A stretch of DNA of 64,000 nucleotides, from positions 93,884,316 to 93,948,315 of the forward strand of contig CM047810.1 in the NCBI GenBank assembly GCA_026214975.1, read 5' to 3'. The translations under genes and the position numbers were made by a program. The notes below the pieces were generated by a model. It had not been told where the DNA came from. It ran no database searches and saw only the letters and a program-made list of their open reading frames with translations. The stretch comes from Gentiana macrophylla. Lineage: Eukaryota; Streptophyta; Magnoliopsida; Gentianales; Gentianaceae. Shown here in pieces: positions 35,804 to 48,419 of this stretch (positions within the stretch are counted from its first letter, which is position 1; every line of letters begins with the position of its first letter).

Positions 35804-36222
35804 GTGTTAGGTATCTAGGTCTATACGATTGTTACTCAATCTACACCGTCTTCCTTTTTGGACATTCATTCAGGTTTCTACTGACCGAAGCTCTGCATTT
35901 CCAACTTTAACCAACTGTTTGTTTTTTTCAAACTGTCAGTATATGAAACGGTGTAAGCAATCATGGTTTTGTTACATAACACAGCAAACGGTATACATAC
36001 AATCTATACTCATTTGCTTACTGTCAAGATGCATTACAGCGCAAACCAAACTTCAGATTTTAGTGTTACACTGGTGTTGCTATGAAAAAACAAAAATTTG
36101 TGTTATGTTCACATTTACTTTTTTTTCTTACCAAACAATGAGAACGTTGTGTTCACAATGCAGTTAGAAAATGGACAGGCAATTGTATGACGCAACCGAG
36201 GTGAAATCATAAGATAAGAAAT

Positions 36223-39200
36223 GGACAGTCTTGGTTCAGGTGTTCGAACGACGTAAAGCTCATAAGAGGGACAATGGTCCTTTGCACAGGAACTACATGG
36301 TCACAGATATGAAGGTATTGTTCAATCCATGTACTCTCTAATTATTCTATTTAGTCAGTCCAAGTGCCTACTACCTCGTTGCCCTGTGAACTTACTCTTT
36401 TGTTTGGCTACTTTTTGTAACAGGGTACAAAGGTTCCTCTTGTAGCCTTTGATAAGAATGTAGCTCTCTTTTCAAACACACTGATGCCCTTCAAAAGATA
36501 CAAAGTGTCAAACTGCATTATCAAAGAAACTCCACCAGCTTACAAGATCGTTGACTATCAATACACCCGGACTATGCACAAGAGAGCTTTGGTTGAGCCT
36601 TACCATGATACTGTCCCTCACCCACTACCCTGCTCATTTCCATTTGATAGCTTCTCAGAATTCTACCGCTATGCTGATCAAGAATGTCCTATCTGTAAGC
36701 CCTATCCAAAAAAATTTCGTAATCCATTTCATTTACATCCAATCATGTCGTACAACTAAATAACATAAACAAATACTTTCTTTCATAGGCATCAAAGCAT
36801 TGGCTATACATGCATTACCAATTCAAGAATCTGAGGAAAATTCGTCTTATAGAGACCTCGTGGTTATCAATGAAGAGTAAGACTGATTTCTACATAAGTT
36901 TAGCGGTTCTCCCTTTAGAACAAATCTTTCTATCCTACTAAAACGTCTATTAAGTCTAATTTTTTTTACCTTTTGTTTTTCATTATGCAGGATGATTCCT
37001 GTAATGCTGAGAGTGTGGGAGGATCTTTTAGCTAATTTCGATGTAAGCGTGTACACTAAGTACAAGGTTCCGACTCTCGTTATTGCATATGGCTTGAAAG
37101 TAACCACACATAACTGTAAGTTACTTCTCTATGCTGTGTGTCCCCCCCCCAAATTACATATACTCCTGTACTTTCCCCTATTTAGACGTACTACACATTA
37201 CATATATGCCCCGGGGTGTACACGGTTCGGTTCGGATCGGTTAATGGCCGTAACCGAACCGAAATTTTCGGTTAATTGAAAACCCGAACCGAAACCGAAC
37301 CGTTTGTAAAAGAAAACCGAACCGAACCGAAATAACCGGTCCGGTTCGGTTCGGTTAACCGAAAAACCGAAAAACCGCCCGAAAAAAATCAAAACTAAAT
37401 AATTAGAGATAACAGAACCGAATCGAACCGAAATAACCGGTTGATTAACCGAAAAACCAAACTGAAATAACAAAATTTCATCCAAATTATACAATTACAA
37501 CAGTTTGATTCACTATATGGTTATAAACGGTTTGATTTTCCAATTTGGTTTTGGTTCGGTTCGGTTTGGCTTTCGGTTTGGATTCGGTTCGGTTTTCGGT
37601 TCGGTTCGGATAATTTACAGCACTAACCGTAACCGAACCGAAAATTCTGGTTTTTCCATTTTGAAAACCGAACCGTAGGACTTATTAACCGAACCGAATT
37701 ACCCCGGTTCGGTTCGGTTTTCAGATTATCCGTATCTGTGTACACCCTTAATATGCTTGCTAAATGACACTACGGAATACATCTGCTAATGTACATGCCC
37801 TAATAAATTCAGCTAAGATTCCAGTAGGGCCTATCATTGACCCAAAAATTGCTGGCATTAAATAAAAAAACATTTTATGCTTCTCTGCGTGTTTGCTTTA
37901 CAGTTTAGATAGCAGTTACTTTCAAATTACGATGTCTAATATTAATGTACCATGTTATGCAGGTCTTTCACTGGGAACCAGGAATAATGTTTACTTCCTC
38001 TATGACCCGCCGCTGAACGAGACATACCATTTGAAAGAATGGTATGTACAATGAATTATTCGTTGACGTTTACAGACAGACCAAATTCTAATATATGTAT
38101 TCTTTTCCCCCAGGTATACTACTCACTCTGCTGAAATAACACGCTTACTTCAGACCTGTGCCTACAGAGATACGACAAGGATTTTCCACCCACCACGCCC
38201 TTCCGAGATTATACCTCTCAACCATGCTTTGGCTACAATTTGAAATGTGAGTATTCATACTACAACTCAATTTTAGCCTCAGGTCTGATTCATCCATCTT
38301 AGATCACCATTTTCATTAAGGTACACTTCATGTAGAATGAGCTACGTTAAACATATATCCAACTTTACGCACATGGTCATCTAAATGACTACATCATTTA
38401 TAGAGATGGTAGACTAGACCATCATACAACTTTATCTACATGCATTGAAAGAGTCTTCCTGAATGCTTAACACCTACATAAATGAAGCTTTCATTCACAT
38501 ATACAGGGTACATCCATGTCAGTCAGCACTATGATAATAAACTAAAGTCTCGTTAAACCAGCAGCACATTAAACAATTTTTCCACTGACAATGATGAAAA
38601 ACCTAAATAAAAAAAATGTAATGCAGGTGAAAATTGTTTGGACTGAAGGTAAACTAACCTATCTTCCTGCACAAGATACACTCTGGTTTGAAGCATGTGG
38701 AAAGTGCTTCACCCCCTTGGATGCGGATACAGATTGGAAGATATGGTGTCCAGTCTGTCAGGAGCTTGCCCATATAGTCGTCCTGTAATAAAAATTCTTT
38801 ATCTTGTATTTTACCTTTTTCCCCCACTTTTTAGATCAAACAGTTTTAAAGACTACTAATTGCTTACTTGCCTTTTCTACATGTACAAATAATATAGTGG
38901 AGATATTGATGTATTCCTGAGTAGTGGCACAACAGTTATTGAGGCTACAATCAAATCACCTGATATTGAAAAGTTGCTTCCCTACACTCCCAATGAACTG
39001 AGACTTGCTGCTCAACAGGTACAGGTTCTAAAAAACATTTGCCATTAAATAAACTGCTATCCATCCTTTCCGAAAGTTAGACTGAAATGTATTTAACTTG
39101 TAAAAATAGAAAACCCTTTTGACAAAAGAAGTAGAAGCTGCTCTTAAAAAGAAACATGTGATTACTTTTCTCAAGTACTACGATCGGTCAAGCATGGGTC

Positions 39201-39630
39201 AGATGGTACGTCGCTACCCTATTCTTAAGATTTACACTAAAGCTGATCTTCATGCGTATCATGCATCACGTGAAGAAGCAATAGAAACATGCAATCCTTT
39301 GGCCAACACAACACCTACAGCTCACATAGGATCGTCGTCCTCAGCACCAAACGAAAATATCGAGAAGCAGTTTTTTACTCCTACCACGAAGGCTGTACTC
39401 GAAGAGGTAATTAGGCATCCTACCCTTGAACAGATTCAGAGTGGTCTCGTACTAAAAAAATGCTAGCTTTTGAAGAAGGTCAAACTGTTGAATCAAACCC
39501 AGTCATAATTGAAACCTCTGCCTGCTTGTCTCCAAACCCTACACCTCAACCTGAAAGTGTTACCATATCAGAACAAACAGAACATATCACTCCGTCGAAG
39601 AAGCCAAAAGCAACTGATGACCAGAACTGA
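36223..39630 (+). CDS. Helitron RPA70-like single-strand DNA-binding protein (multi-exon)
   Basis: It probably coats single-stranded transposition intermediates. Exons supported by GT..AG sites and continuous RPA-like sequence: about 36223-36314, 36424-36694, 36789-36876, 36991-37115, 37963-38041, 38114 to about 38240, 38627-38784, 38898-39018 and 39110-39466. They encode an OB fold (WTVLVQVFERRKAH, KRYKVSNCIIKE), a second OB fold (SSYRDLVVINE, MLRVWEDLLANFD, LSLGTRNNVYFL) and a zinc ribbon CGKC..WCPVC typical of the RPA1 C-terminal domain. A hAT-like insert enlarges the fourth intron. Exon 6 reads into TGA before a plausible donor. The tail leaves frame in an A7 run at about 39452-39459; the alternative frame runs to TGA at 39628-39630. 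Confidence 0.8.
37212..37750. mobile_element. hAT-like insert with GGTTCGGTT arms in an RPA intron
   Basis: The ends are GGGGTGTACACGG and, reversed, AAGGGTGTACACAG. Flanks atatgccc and atatgctt are a possible decayed 8-bp duplication. The arms are built of GGTTCGGTT/AACCGAACC words, and the centre is AT-rich. It is related in design, not obviously in sequence, to 26231-27460. It would be spliced out with the intron. Confidence 0.65.
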
Positions 39631-40205
39631 CCTCTATTTACTAAGGTTTGAACAGCCTACCTACTGAGAAATCCCTAAATAAAGTCAGTGTTTTTATTCA
39701 TTACTAACAAACAACATATTATATCATTAACTTCCTACATGCAGGAGGCATTAATGATTAATAATATGTGCTCATTTTGTAAGTTGTATAAGCAACCAAA
39801 AAAACCTATTGTTCGACTTGCGACATAGTCCAAGTCCAACATCTCTCATGCATCTTTGGTATTACCGTAGCATGCATGATCTTTTGTTTTAGAATATGAA
39901 TTCTAAACACTGACCTGGATTTATGTTATGCCTACTAAGCTGTATGTATTTGACGTTCTATTTTGTGCCCATTCACTATCGCACTTGTATGCTTAATTAG
40001 CTTATGCGTTGGCTCACATATCACTACGTTCATTTCCATTTGAATATGCTTTACACCATACTCAAAATTCCTTTACATTCGTATACCCCTTATACAAATA
40101 TTGCACCCATAAACAAAAGAATGCTATTTACAATAACATATCTACTAAACTAAAGCCATACACTTAACCAACTCCATATATGTATACATAATTGCAGTGG
40201 GCATG

Positions 40206-40236
40206 CACTGTGCCTAGCACAGTGTAAAAAAACTAG
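40206..40236 (+). other. Helitron 3' terminus
   Basis: A perfect 8-bp stem CACTGTGC / GCACAGTG with loop CTA (40206-40224) is followed by TAAAAAAACTAG, then host T. This is the canonical Helitron 3' structure. Confidence 0.9.
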
Positions 40237-40556
40237 TATCTACATACATATAAACATGTATTTATATATGTCCATTTATTTACATTTGATTATCACACAT
40301 AAAACATGTAATGATACACATTATTTTCTATTATAAAAGGTATGTTTCATAAAACTATAAACATTTGAAATTTCATATATAGTAACTTAACACAATTACC
40401 CAATATCTATGTGTAAAACTGACGGGTTGATCGATTAGAAAAGATGAAAAGTGAAAGAATAAGTTTTAAAGTGGGAAGATAACGGTAATATTAAATATAC
40501 CCATAAAATCCCCGAAATGACATACTTGCCCTTTCGTGAAGTTACGGGGTATCACA

Positions 40557-40569
40557 TCCTTCTTCCCTT
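40557..40569 (-). other. Polypurine tract of the chromovirus
   Basis: The minus strand reads AAGGGAAGAAGGA directly before the LTR start TGTGATACCCCG. Confidence 0.8.
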
Positions 40570-40609
40570 AAAAGAAATTTTGTCCTCAAAACTTAAGACA
40601 TACCTGGTA

Positions 40610-41261
40610 GACTGAGGAACTCTAGAAACTCTGCAACCATGTCACCCTCGACTTCCCAAGTCGCTTCCGAAGGTGTGTAGTTACTCCATCAAACCAACAC
40701 CAAAGGGATCTTTCGATTTTTAACCATCTTTACCTTCCTTTCAAGAATTCTGATTGGTCTTTCTTCATATGACATATTCTCCTTGATCAACTCCGGATCC
40801 ACATCGGCTCCCACATCTAACTTAGTCAAACACTTCTTCAACATCGAGACGTGGAAAACATTGTGTACTCTTGTCATTCCTTCCGGTAACTGTAGTCGAT
40901 AAGCTAATGGTCCAATCTTCTCTAGGATTACAAACGGACCCACGTATCGTGGACTCAACTTTCCTTTTTGTCCGAACCGTCTTACACCTCTCATCGGTGA
41001 AGCTTTTAAATAAACTCTGTCACCAACCTCAAAGTCTAATGGTCTCCTTCGTGCATATTTCCTTCCGTATAGGGCTTCAAAAGATGGCATTCCAATGTTC
41101 GCGTGGTAGCTATTATTACACGCAAACTCGGAAATCGGTAGGTAGTCGTCCCAAGAACCACCTACTTCAAGAACACAAGCTCTCAACATATCCTCTAAAG
41201 TCTGAATCATCCTCTCAGATTGACCATCTGTTTGCGGATGAAAATCCGTGCTCATTTCCAA
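40610..41261 (-). pseudogene. Chromovirus integrase C-terminus and chromodomain
   Basis: The frame begins in the integrase core with STDFHPQTDGQSER (catalytic Glu at the E of SER) and passes through DDYLPISEFACNNSYH, the GPFVILEKIGPLAY and RVHNVFHVSMLKK blocks and PIRILERKVK. It then meets a stop at 40689, after which WSNYTPSEATWEVEGDM, the chromodomain core, continues in phase. The chromodomain targets integration to marked heterochromatin in chromoviruses. Confidence 0.85.
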
Positions 41262-41289
41262 CCTATTGTCAAAAGCTACCTGTAGGCTT

Positions 41290-42041
41290 TCCTAGAACCT
41301 ACTCAAGAATCTGCTATCTCTGTCGAATACAATCGATATTGGCACTCCATGTAACTTCACTATATTCTCCAGGTAGATAGTGGTCAATTGCTTCAGCGAC
41401 ATGTTCTCCTTAACCGGTAAAAAGTGAGCGGACTTAATTAAACGATCCATAATGACCCATATCTTATCGTACCCTTTCTTGGTACGAGGTAAACCACTGA
41501 CGAAGTCCATTGTGATCCTGTCCCATTTCCCTTCCGGGATTTCTAAAGGTTTAAGCAAACCTCCCGGTCATCTATGCTCGGCCTTGACTCTCTGACAAGT
41601 ATCGCATTTTGCGTCAAACTCTGCAATCTCGAGTTTCATCGACGGCCACCAATAATACTTTTTCAACTATTTATACATCTTATTTGTTCCTGGATATACC
41701 GCAAAGGATATCTTATGTGCCTCATCCATAACAACTTTCCTCAAATCACCAACATTCGGCACACACAAGCAGTTTGTGTACCAAAGATCGCCATGCTGAT
41801 CAAGCTCGTAACCACTGGCCGGCTTCATTCTTGCAACCCTCTTCAAATTAACCAAAATTGGGTCTTCGTCTTGCTTTTCCCGAATTCGGTCTTGTAAGTC
41901 TGGTCTTGCTATCAAATGAGCGATGAAAACCATTTCTGCCTGCTGCCTGATATCATGAATACTCAAACTATCCAACTGATCTTCGACCTCTGATAAACTG
42001 ATAAGAAAGCTGACTGGTCTTCTACTGAGCGCATCTTCCAC
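41290..42041 (-). pseudogene. Chromovirus integrase zinc-binding and core segments
   Basis: Order on the minus strand: DALSRRP (RNase H/integrase link), CVPNVGDLRKVVMDEAH (HHCC region), then a stop near 41667, the CDTCQRVKAEH-like pair of cysteines near 41600, and [13 protein letters not shown] with [16 protein letters not shown] carrying two acidic catalytic residues. A stop at 41292 separates it from the Glu-bearing part. Two or more stops prevent translation. Confidence 0.8.
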
Positions 42042-42061
42042 TACATTGGATTTTCCCGAGT

Positions 42062-42910
42062 GTTATTATATCTCCAAGTCATAATATTTAACAAACTCGA
42101 GCCATCTCTATTGCCTCAGCTGTTGCTGGGTGAAGAAATACTTGAGGCTGTGATGATCCGTGAAAATACACGCCTTAATGCCGTAGAGATAATGCCTCCA
42201 AATCTTTAAGGCAAACACTATAGCTGCTAGCTCGAGATCGTGAGTCGGATAATTCTTCTCATGTGGTTTACACTGTCTCAAGGCGTATGCAATAACTTTT
42301 CCATTTTGCATCAACACACATCCAAGTCCTTGACCGGAAGCATCGGTGTAAATGTCATAATCATCAAATATTTCTGGTAGGATCAACACCGGTGCAGTAG
42401 TCAATCTTTCCTTTAACTTCTAAAAGGCTTCCTCACACTCTTGACTCCATTCATACTTAACATTCTTCTGAGTGAGTTTGGTGAGAGGTGAAGCTATATT
42501 GGAAAAGTCTTGAACGAAACGTCTATAATAGCCCGCTAGCCCGAGAAAACTACGAATCTTTGTAACTGTCATCGGTCTAGGCCAATTGGCCACAACCTCA
42601 ATCTTGGCTGGATCCACTTTTATACCATCCCCTGAATCACATGGCCCAAGAAACTGACTCGGTCGAGCCAAAACTCATATTTGCTGAACTTTCCATAAAG
42701 TCGGTTCTCCCGTAATATCTGAAGCACTATCCGTAGATGTTCACAATGTTCCTTTTCGTCTACGGAGTAGATCAAGATGTCATCAATGAACACTATCACA
42801 AACTTATCCAAAAATGGCATGAAAACTCGCTGCATTAATTCCATGAAAGCTGATGGTGCATTAGTGAGCACAAATGGTAAAACTCAGAACTCATAATGAC
42901 CGTACCTAGT
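42062..42910 (-). pseudogene. Chromovirus reverse transcriptase (C-terminal part) and RNase H
   Basis: [13 protein letters not shown] is the RT active site (two Asp), followed by [18 protein letters not shown] and the thumb FLGLAGYYRRFVQDFS. RNase H follows with [36 protein letters not shown] and [12 protein letters not shown], which hold the D-E-D residues. A frame change near 42630-42670 and a stop near 42415 break the sequence. Confidence 0.85.
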
Positions 42911-43050
42911 GCTGAAGGCCGTTATTGGAATGTCCTCCTTTTTTTCATCTTCATTTGATGATAACCTGAACGAAGATCTATCTTCGAAAACATATTTTTC
43001 CCTAGTAGCTGATAGAAGAGGTCGTCTATCCTCGAAAGTGTGTACTTATT

Positions 43051-43870
43051 CTATATGGTGAGGTTGTTTAACTCTCCGTAGTCAACACACATTCTCATAC
43101 TCCCGTCTTTCTTCTTCACAAACAACACCGGAGCTCCCCATGGTGATGTACTCAGCTGTATGATATTCTTATCTAACATATCCTTCAGCTGCTCCTTCAA
43201 CTCTTTTAGTTTCACTGGAGCCATCCGATAAGGTGACTTAGCTACTGGTTTGGCTCTCGGAACAAGCTTAATCTCGAATTCTATGTCCCTGTCTAGAGTA
43301 TTACCTGGTAACTCATCTGGGAAAACATCAGGATACTCATTTACTATATGTATGTCTTTCAACTCTTGACTCTCTTTCTTAGTGTCAAGAGCAAAGAACA
43401 AATATCCTTCACAACCTTGTTGAAATGCAGTCATGACTCGAAGCACTGAAATGATAGGATACCGGTGCTTATCTGATTTGCGAACATTACCCTGAAACGT
43501 GATCGATGTTTTGCCCAGAGTTTTGAAGATTACTTTCTTGGCCTTGCAATCCAAATGTACATCGTGCTGAGACAACCAATCTATTCCCAATATCACGTCG
43601 AAGTCCATGAAGTCTAGCACTATTAGAACAAACTTGCACATAAACTTTCCAACATGGATTGAACATTGAGGTATCGTATTTTCAACCTTAACCAACTCTC
43701 CCAAATGTGTAGTAATTGACAGAAGCTTGCTTAACTTACCAAAAAGGCATCTTTAAGCGATCCGCTACCTTGCTACATATAAAGGTGTTGGTAGCACCCG
43801 TATCGAACAAAGCTGACACGGATAAACCTCCTACTTGAATTGTACCTAACTCGATCATAACAAGACATAT
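43051..43870 (-). pseudogene. Chromovirus protease and N-terminal reverse transcriptase
   Basis: ALFDTGATNTFI (about 43800-43860) holds the Asp-Thr-Gly protease site; the downstream frame gives [21 protein letters not shown] begins with [31 protein letters not shown] and [10 protein letters not shown] frame change lies between the DTG site and the ILGIDWL block near 43700-43750, and a stop follows LNNLTI at 43051 where the family has LNKVT(I/V)KN. Confidence 0.85.
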
Positions 43871-44004
43871 AGGCAACACAAACATGCTTAATAATCAAGA
43901 AAATGATGACTTCTTAGAAACCAGAAACTCGGATTAAAGATACTTGTGACCACGGTCTCATCGTCCTAGTATGTTGTGGCATCCAAGGCAAACACTTTCG
44001 TCGG

Positions 44005-45058
44005 TCATCGTAGCTTAATCTTTCCTGAAAAAGGCTGTTGTGGTCTACTTGAAGTCGATGCAGGTGGATTCCTCCTCTGAGGACAATCTCTAGAAAAATG
44101 GCATGCATCCCCACACTGAAAACAACCTGCCATTGTCGCTTTGCACTCCCCTGAATGTCTCATGTTGCACTTTGGGCAAAGAGGTAAAGCTGATGGTGGA
44201 GCTACGGGTACGGAGGGTGAAGCTACTGCTCTCCTCTGAGGTTGTTGTGGTGCACCTCTGCTGGCCTGACTTGCAACAAACGGCCTTTTGGACCCAATGA
44301 CTACTTTCTTCTTGTTTCTATTTTTCTCGTACTCCAGTACTCTATCGATCAACTCAGCCATAGTATCTGGCTTATAGCCTCCCAAACCAAGTAGAATACC
44401 ACGGCGCAAGCCTTCTAGAAAACAAGCTACCATTAGGCTCTCGCTGCCTGACCATGTTGATACTGAGGATACGTAGCAACGGGCTCAGAAGATGTCCCAT
44501 ACTTTGGTGGTGGATAAATTGGCGGCTGAGGTGGATACACTGCTGGTTGGGTTGGATAAGTTGTAGCATGTGGAGCCGGTGGATATACTGGTTGTGGGGG
44601 ATAAACATCAACTGGTGGAGGAGGATACACTGATGCCCTTGGAAGGGGATAAACACCCTGTGGTTGATAGACTGGGGTATACCAAGGATTCTCATAACGT
44701 GGTGGTGGATAAACCGTAGGCTGTAGAGGATAGACAGAGGGATATGACGGATAACTGGTGGGATACTATGTGTACAAAGTGGGATATGTAAGTAAAGAGG
44801 TGGTACCATGGATGGATATAGGCGGTAGAGCTGACACAGGTAAAGTCACTTGAGTTGATGTGGCCACTGCCTCGGTACTCTGTACTGTCTATCTGTGAAC
44901 TCCACTTTGACCATCTTGATAAACTTGTCCAGGTATTGAAGCATCAACAATCCTCTACGATCCATTATAAGTTCCACTATGTTGTTCAACCATTTTGTTA
45001 ACAAAGATAGATTAGCTAGAGATCTTAGAAAAGAAAAAATCATCTTCAAGAAGTTCAA
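44005..45058 (-). pseudogene. Chromovirus gag, core-deleted
   Basis: N-terminal sequence is followed by a long Pro/Tyr-rich low-complexity part (44433-44809) and then LEGLR, AELIDRVLEYEK and the zinc knuckle CFQCGDACHFSRDCPQ (CX2CX4HX4C), with an earlier CPKCNMRHSGEC. The usual gag core with the WW motif between the N-terminus and LEGLR is absent, so about 150 residues seem deleted or replaced by the repetitive segment. Several frames are needed to read it. Confidence 0.75.
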
Positions 45059-45083
45059 CTAGCTAGGAGGGAGAAGAAACTAC

Positions 45084-45095
45084 GCTCTGATACCA
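45084..45095 (-). other. Primer-binding site, initiator-Met tRNA type
   Basis: The minus strand reads TGGTATCAGAGC, a perfect 12-base match to the plant tRNA-iMet site, four bases inside the 5' LTR. Confidence 0.9.
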
Positions 45096-45099
45096 ACTA

Positions 45100-47041
45100 T
45101 GACGCCTCATTTCCGGACACCGAGTCTTTATCCAGAAATGAATGCCCGGCACATATATAACTCGTATTTATACCAAATTATATTCGTAAGCCTTACAAGT
45201 ACAACATCAGAGTATAATTGCGGAAATTAAAACGACTCAGAGAAACATACATAACTAGGGGTAGATTAGGAAAACCAAATGTCGATATCATTACAACATT
45301 TATAGTTTGGGAAAAACAACGATAATTCACAGGGCCAAAAGTTACAATACTTATACTACGATAGCAAAAGATATTCTATCATATATTACATTCTACAAAA
45401 TCCAAGGATAACAAAACAACACTTCAAAGCATCCGAGGTCACTCCTCGACGTGCTCGTCATCACAGGCGTCATCGTAACCTGCATCACCTTCTCAGGATG
45501 AGTACAATATAACGAAGGGGTAAGTACATACGTACTTAGTATGGAGTAGAAGCGTCGAATATATACAAATAACAACAATATATATAAACAACACCGAAGG
45601 CTACACACACTACCAAGTATGTTATAAAAGCACACTCCCATCCAACCAGCCCCACTAGCAAACTCACGAAACAAAGGGACGAGTTGCATAAAAGTCCAAG
45701 AACACTTTGCGAGGTGACGGATGCACCACGACAGATTCAACCCCTTAAAAGGCATAGGGCTAGCCCTTAAGTGAAGTCCCACTCCCGGATGCGATATAGA
45801 AACGTGCATCACCAAGGACTAGAATACTTTATCTTTTAAACTCCCAAGTATGTATTTATGCGTTGTAAACTAACCACCTGAGTTCATTGCACATAAAAAT
45901 GCTTCTAAGGACTACAAGACCTTAGACAACTCTATGTTATATTACCTAGCACGTATCACAGAAATATTGGATTTTAATCCCACAAGGCTAAGGAATAAGG
46001 TTTCCGATGATCCCGAGTTTCACCCCGCAGATAGTCTCCAAAAGGTGCTGAGCCAAATCCACCAAAAACCGAACCCTGAACTTTTCCACATAAAAAAATA
46101 CGACATTGACTATCAAAGTCAACATCACGTAAGGCAAAATTAGATGTGTTCTAATTCTCCCGTGAGTTACGGTGTGGAGCCAACGCCACTATAACACAAA
46201 CATATCACTTTACATCACACCACAAAAGGATCAATACTTAGACATGCTTATAACAAAAATAGATTCAATTGAACACCTCCATACGTCAAATTATTGAAGA
46301 AAAGCTTAAGCCAAGCGTTGCTCTCATCGTTGTGAATCTTGTGGTGTGCTCGATATTGATATTAGATAATACTAGTTGTCTTTCTACGACACTTGGATGT
46401 ATTACTATTGCTCCAGAAACACGATTATATTTTACAGTACACAAGATATATAATATATACATATGCTACTAATGGCTTTTATAGCCACAAATACTCACAT
46501 GACTAATCACTATAGCCAACGTGGACGTATTTAAACGTAGAGCCACTAAACTATTACAATGTGATGCCAGCAAACTTAATAAAGATGAGAACAATCCAGA
46601 GCCTACCAAAAAATACTACCAAGCATGGCAATATGTCACAAAGACGTGTGCTTCACCCAGGTAACGTAGAAGCAAGGTAATTTGTTTTATTTCTTTTATT
46701 TACATAAATATAAACATGTACTTATATATGTCCATTTATTTACTTTTGATTATCACACATATAACATGTAATGATACACATATATTAATACTAATAATTG
46801 CATTATTTTCTATTATAAAAGGTATGTTTCATAAAACTATACATTTGAAATTTCACATATAGTAACTTAACACAATTACCTAATATCTATGTGTAAAATT
46901 GACGGGTTAATCATTAGAAAAGATGAAAAGTGAAAGACTTAAGTTTTAAAGTGGGAAGGTAACGGTAATATTAAATATACCCATAAATTAAAATCTCGGA
47001 AATGATATACTTGCCCTTTCGAGAAGTTACGGGGTTTTACA
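45100..47041 (-). repeat. 5' LTR of the chromovirus
   Basis: 1942 bp, from TGTAAAACCCCG (at 47041, minus strand) to GGCGTCA at 45100. It is free of the Helitron and hAT insertions and gives the empty-site sequence for all of them. Near 46660 it reads cacccaggtaacgtagaagc, the uninterrupted form of the site duplicated around 26231-27460. Confidence 0.85.
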
Positions 47042-48400
47042 AATATCCTTAAACACATTCACACACACTATCGGTAGTGTCCTTTTAATATGATTCAACC
47101 GAACAGATGCAACTCATATGTGGTTGCAGCTTTTCAGTGAATTGATGTAACTTGTATGTCACATGTCCATTCGACTGTCCCTTTAATAGTTTTCATGCAC
47201 GTAATTTAGATATCATCCAACCAGTACTTCTTCAACTAAGTGTTTGGCCAAATCGTTTCCAGTGGCAAAACCAACTAACAATGATTCATTCAATTGTTAC
47301 AAATTATGTATACTATTGATTGAATGAGTGGCACAACAAACTAAAATGCACTTTAAACAAAAGAGAAAGTTAGCAGTACATCACACTTAAATAGGTTACT
47401 ACTTTTGTTTTGATGTTTGCATTTTATTTAGCGCATAATTGGCATTAATAGTTGAATTTAGCAACATTACGAGGGTTATCATTTAAAGTTGAATGATGTG
47501 TTGAAGATGTTCTGTTTCATGTTCCTTTTACGAAGCAGAACCAGAACCAATCACATGCCCATGTTCAGATTTGCTTAAGATTTTTCCCTTACAAACCTAT
47601 CCAATTAAGTTTTGATTGAAGAGGGTTGCTTTTTGGGTTTGCTAGTGTCTTTGTTCGGGGAAATACTTATGTGGAGAGTGTATTTTGAGGTGTAGTGACA
47701 GGTGAAACGATCAGAACCACATACTTTAAATACAGAATGAAGTGTGTGGTTATGGTTGCTGTCTCCACACGAGACACCACACAAGTATTTTCCCGAATAT
47801 ATGTAAAAGACGGAAACAACATCAATATACAGATAACTAGCAAGCACATGTAAATGTTGGCTAGCTACCGGATAAGACATTACACATGCATAGTTAAGAT
47901 AAAATATGTGAAATTAAAGTAGAGAACTGAACCAAACCTAACGGATAAGGAATATTTATGTAGATGCTTAACTTAGCAGTTAGAATGTTAAACCACCCTT
48001 CTATTGAAGCAAAACTCTGCCTTTTGGTAAACAAAAATGGTACTGTTTTACTGTCATCAGTGTATTGCCGTTTACCGTTCAATTGAATTTAAACGGACTT
48101 GTGAGTCCTTTTTACTTTTTTCAAAGTCATGCCATTCGAATAAAGTAATCAACAATTCATGTGAACATATCTCAATATATATATATATATATTATTGCGG
48201 GATTATATATTGATTTTGATTGATTATTCTGCTGTAATTATTTTGATTGATTATTCTTGGAATAAAGCTTCCCATTAACTAAGGAGTTATCAGAAGAAAA
48301 AAAAAGGAGCAATAGTCGAACTTGAAAGGAGAAAAAAAGAAACAGAAAAGCAAAAGGAAACTTCTTCTAAAATTTGACAAGTTTTTCAACGGATTTAAAA
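47042..48400. other. Gene-free stretch right of the chromovirus
   Basis: No coding, RNA or repeat structure supported, apart from short AT runs near 48175 and 57-to-60-codon chance frames. Confidence 0.4.
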
Positions 48401-48419
48401 CGGAGTAGAGATTTGGAAT

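Larger units (their letters stand above)
27504..40236 (+). mobile_element. Helitron, 12.7 kb, encoding RepHel and an RPA-like protein
   Basis: The 5' end is TCTTACTAACTAATAC at 27504. The 3' end is CTAG at 40233-40236 preceded by a perfect 8-bp hairpin. No target duplication is present, and alignment with the intact chromovirus LTR shows that the flanks simply abut. It carries a HUH-Rep plus Pif1-type helicase gene and an intron-containing RPA70-like gene, the standard autonomous plant Helitron set, but the RepHel frame is broken. It contains a Stowaway MITE, a direct-repeat block and a hAT-like insert. A second start-like motif at 29374 raises the possibility that two Helitrons are fused. 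Confidence 0.9.

Noticed and set aside
40871..41380. 169-codon plus-strand frame, and 41574-41897
   Set aside because: Antisense to chromovirus integrase.
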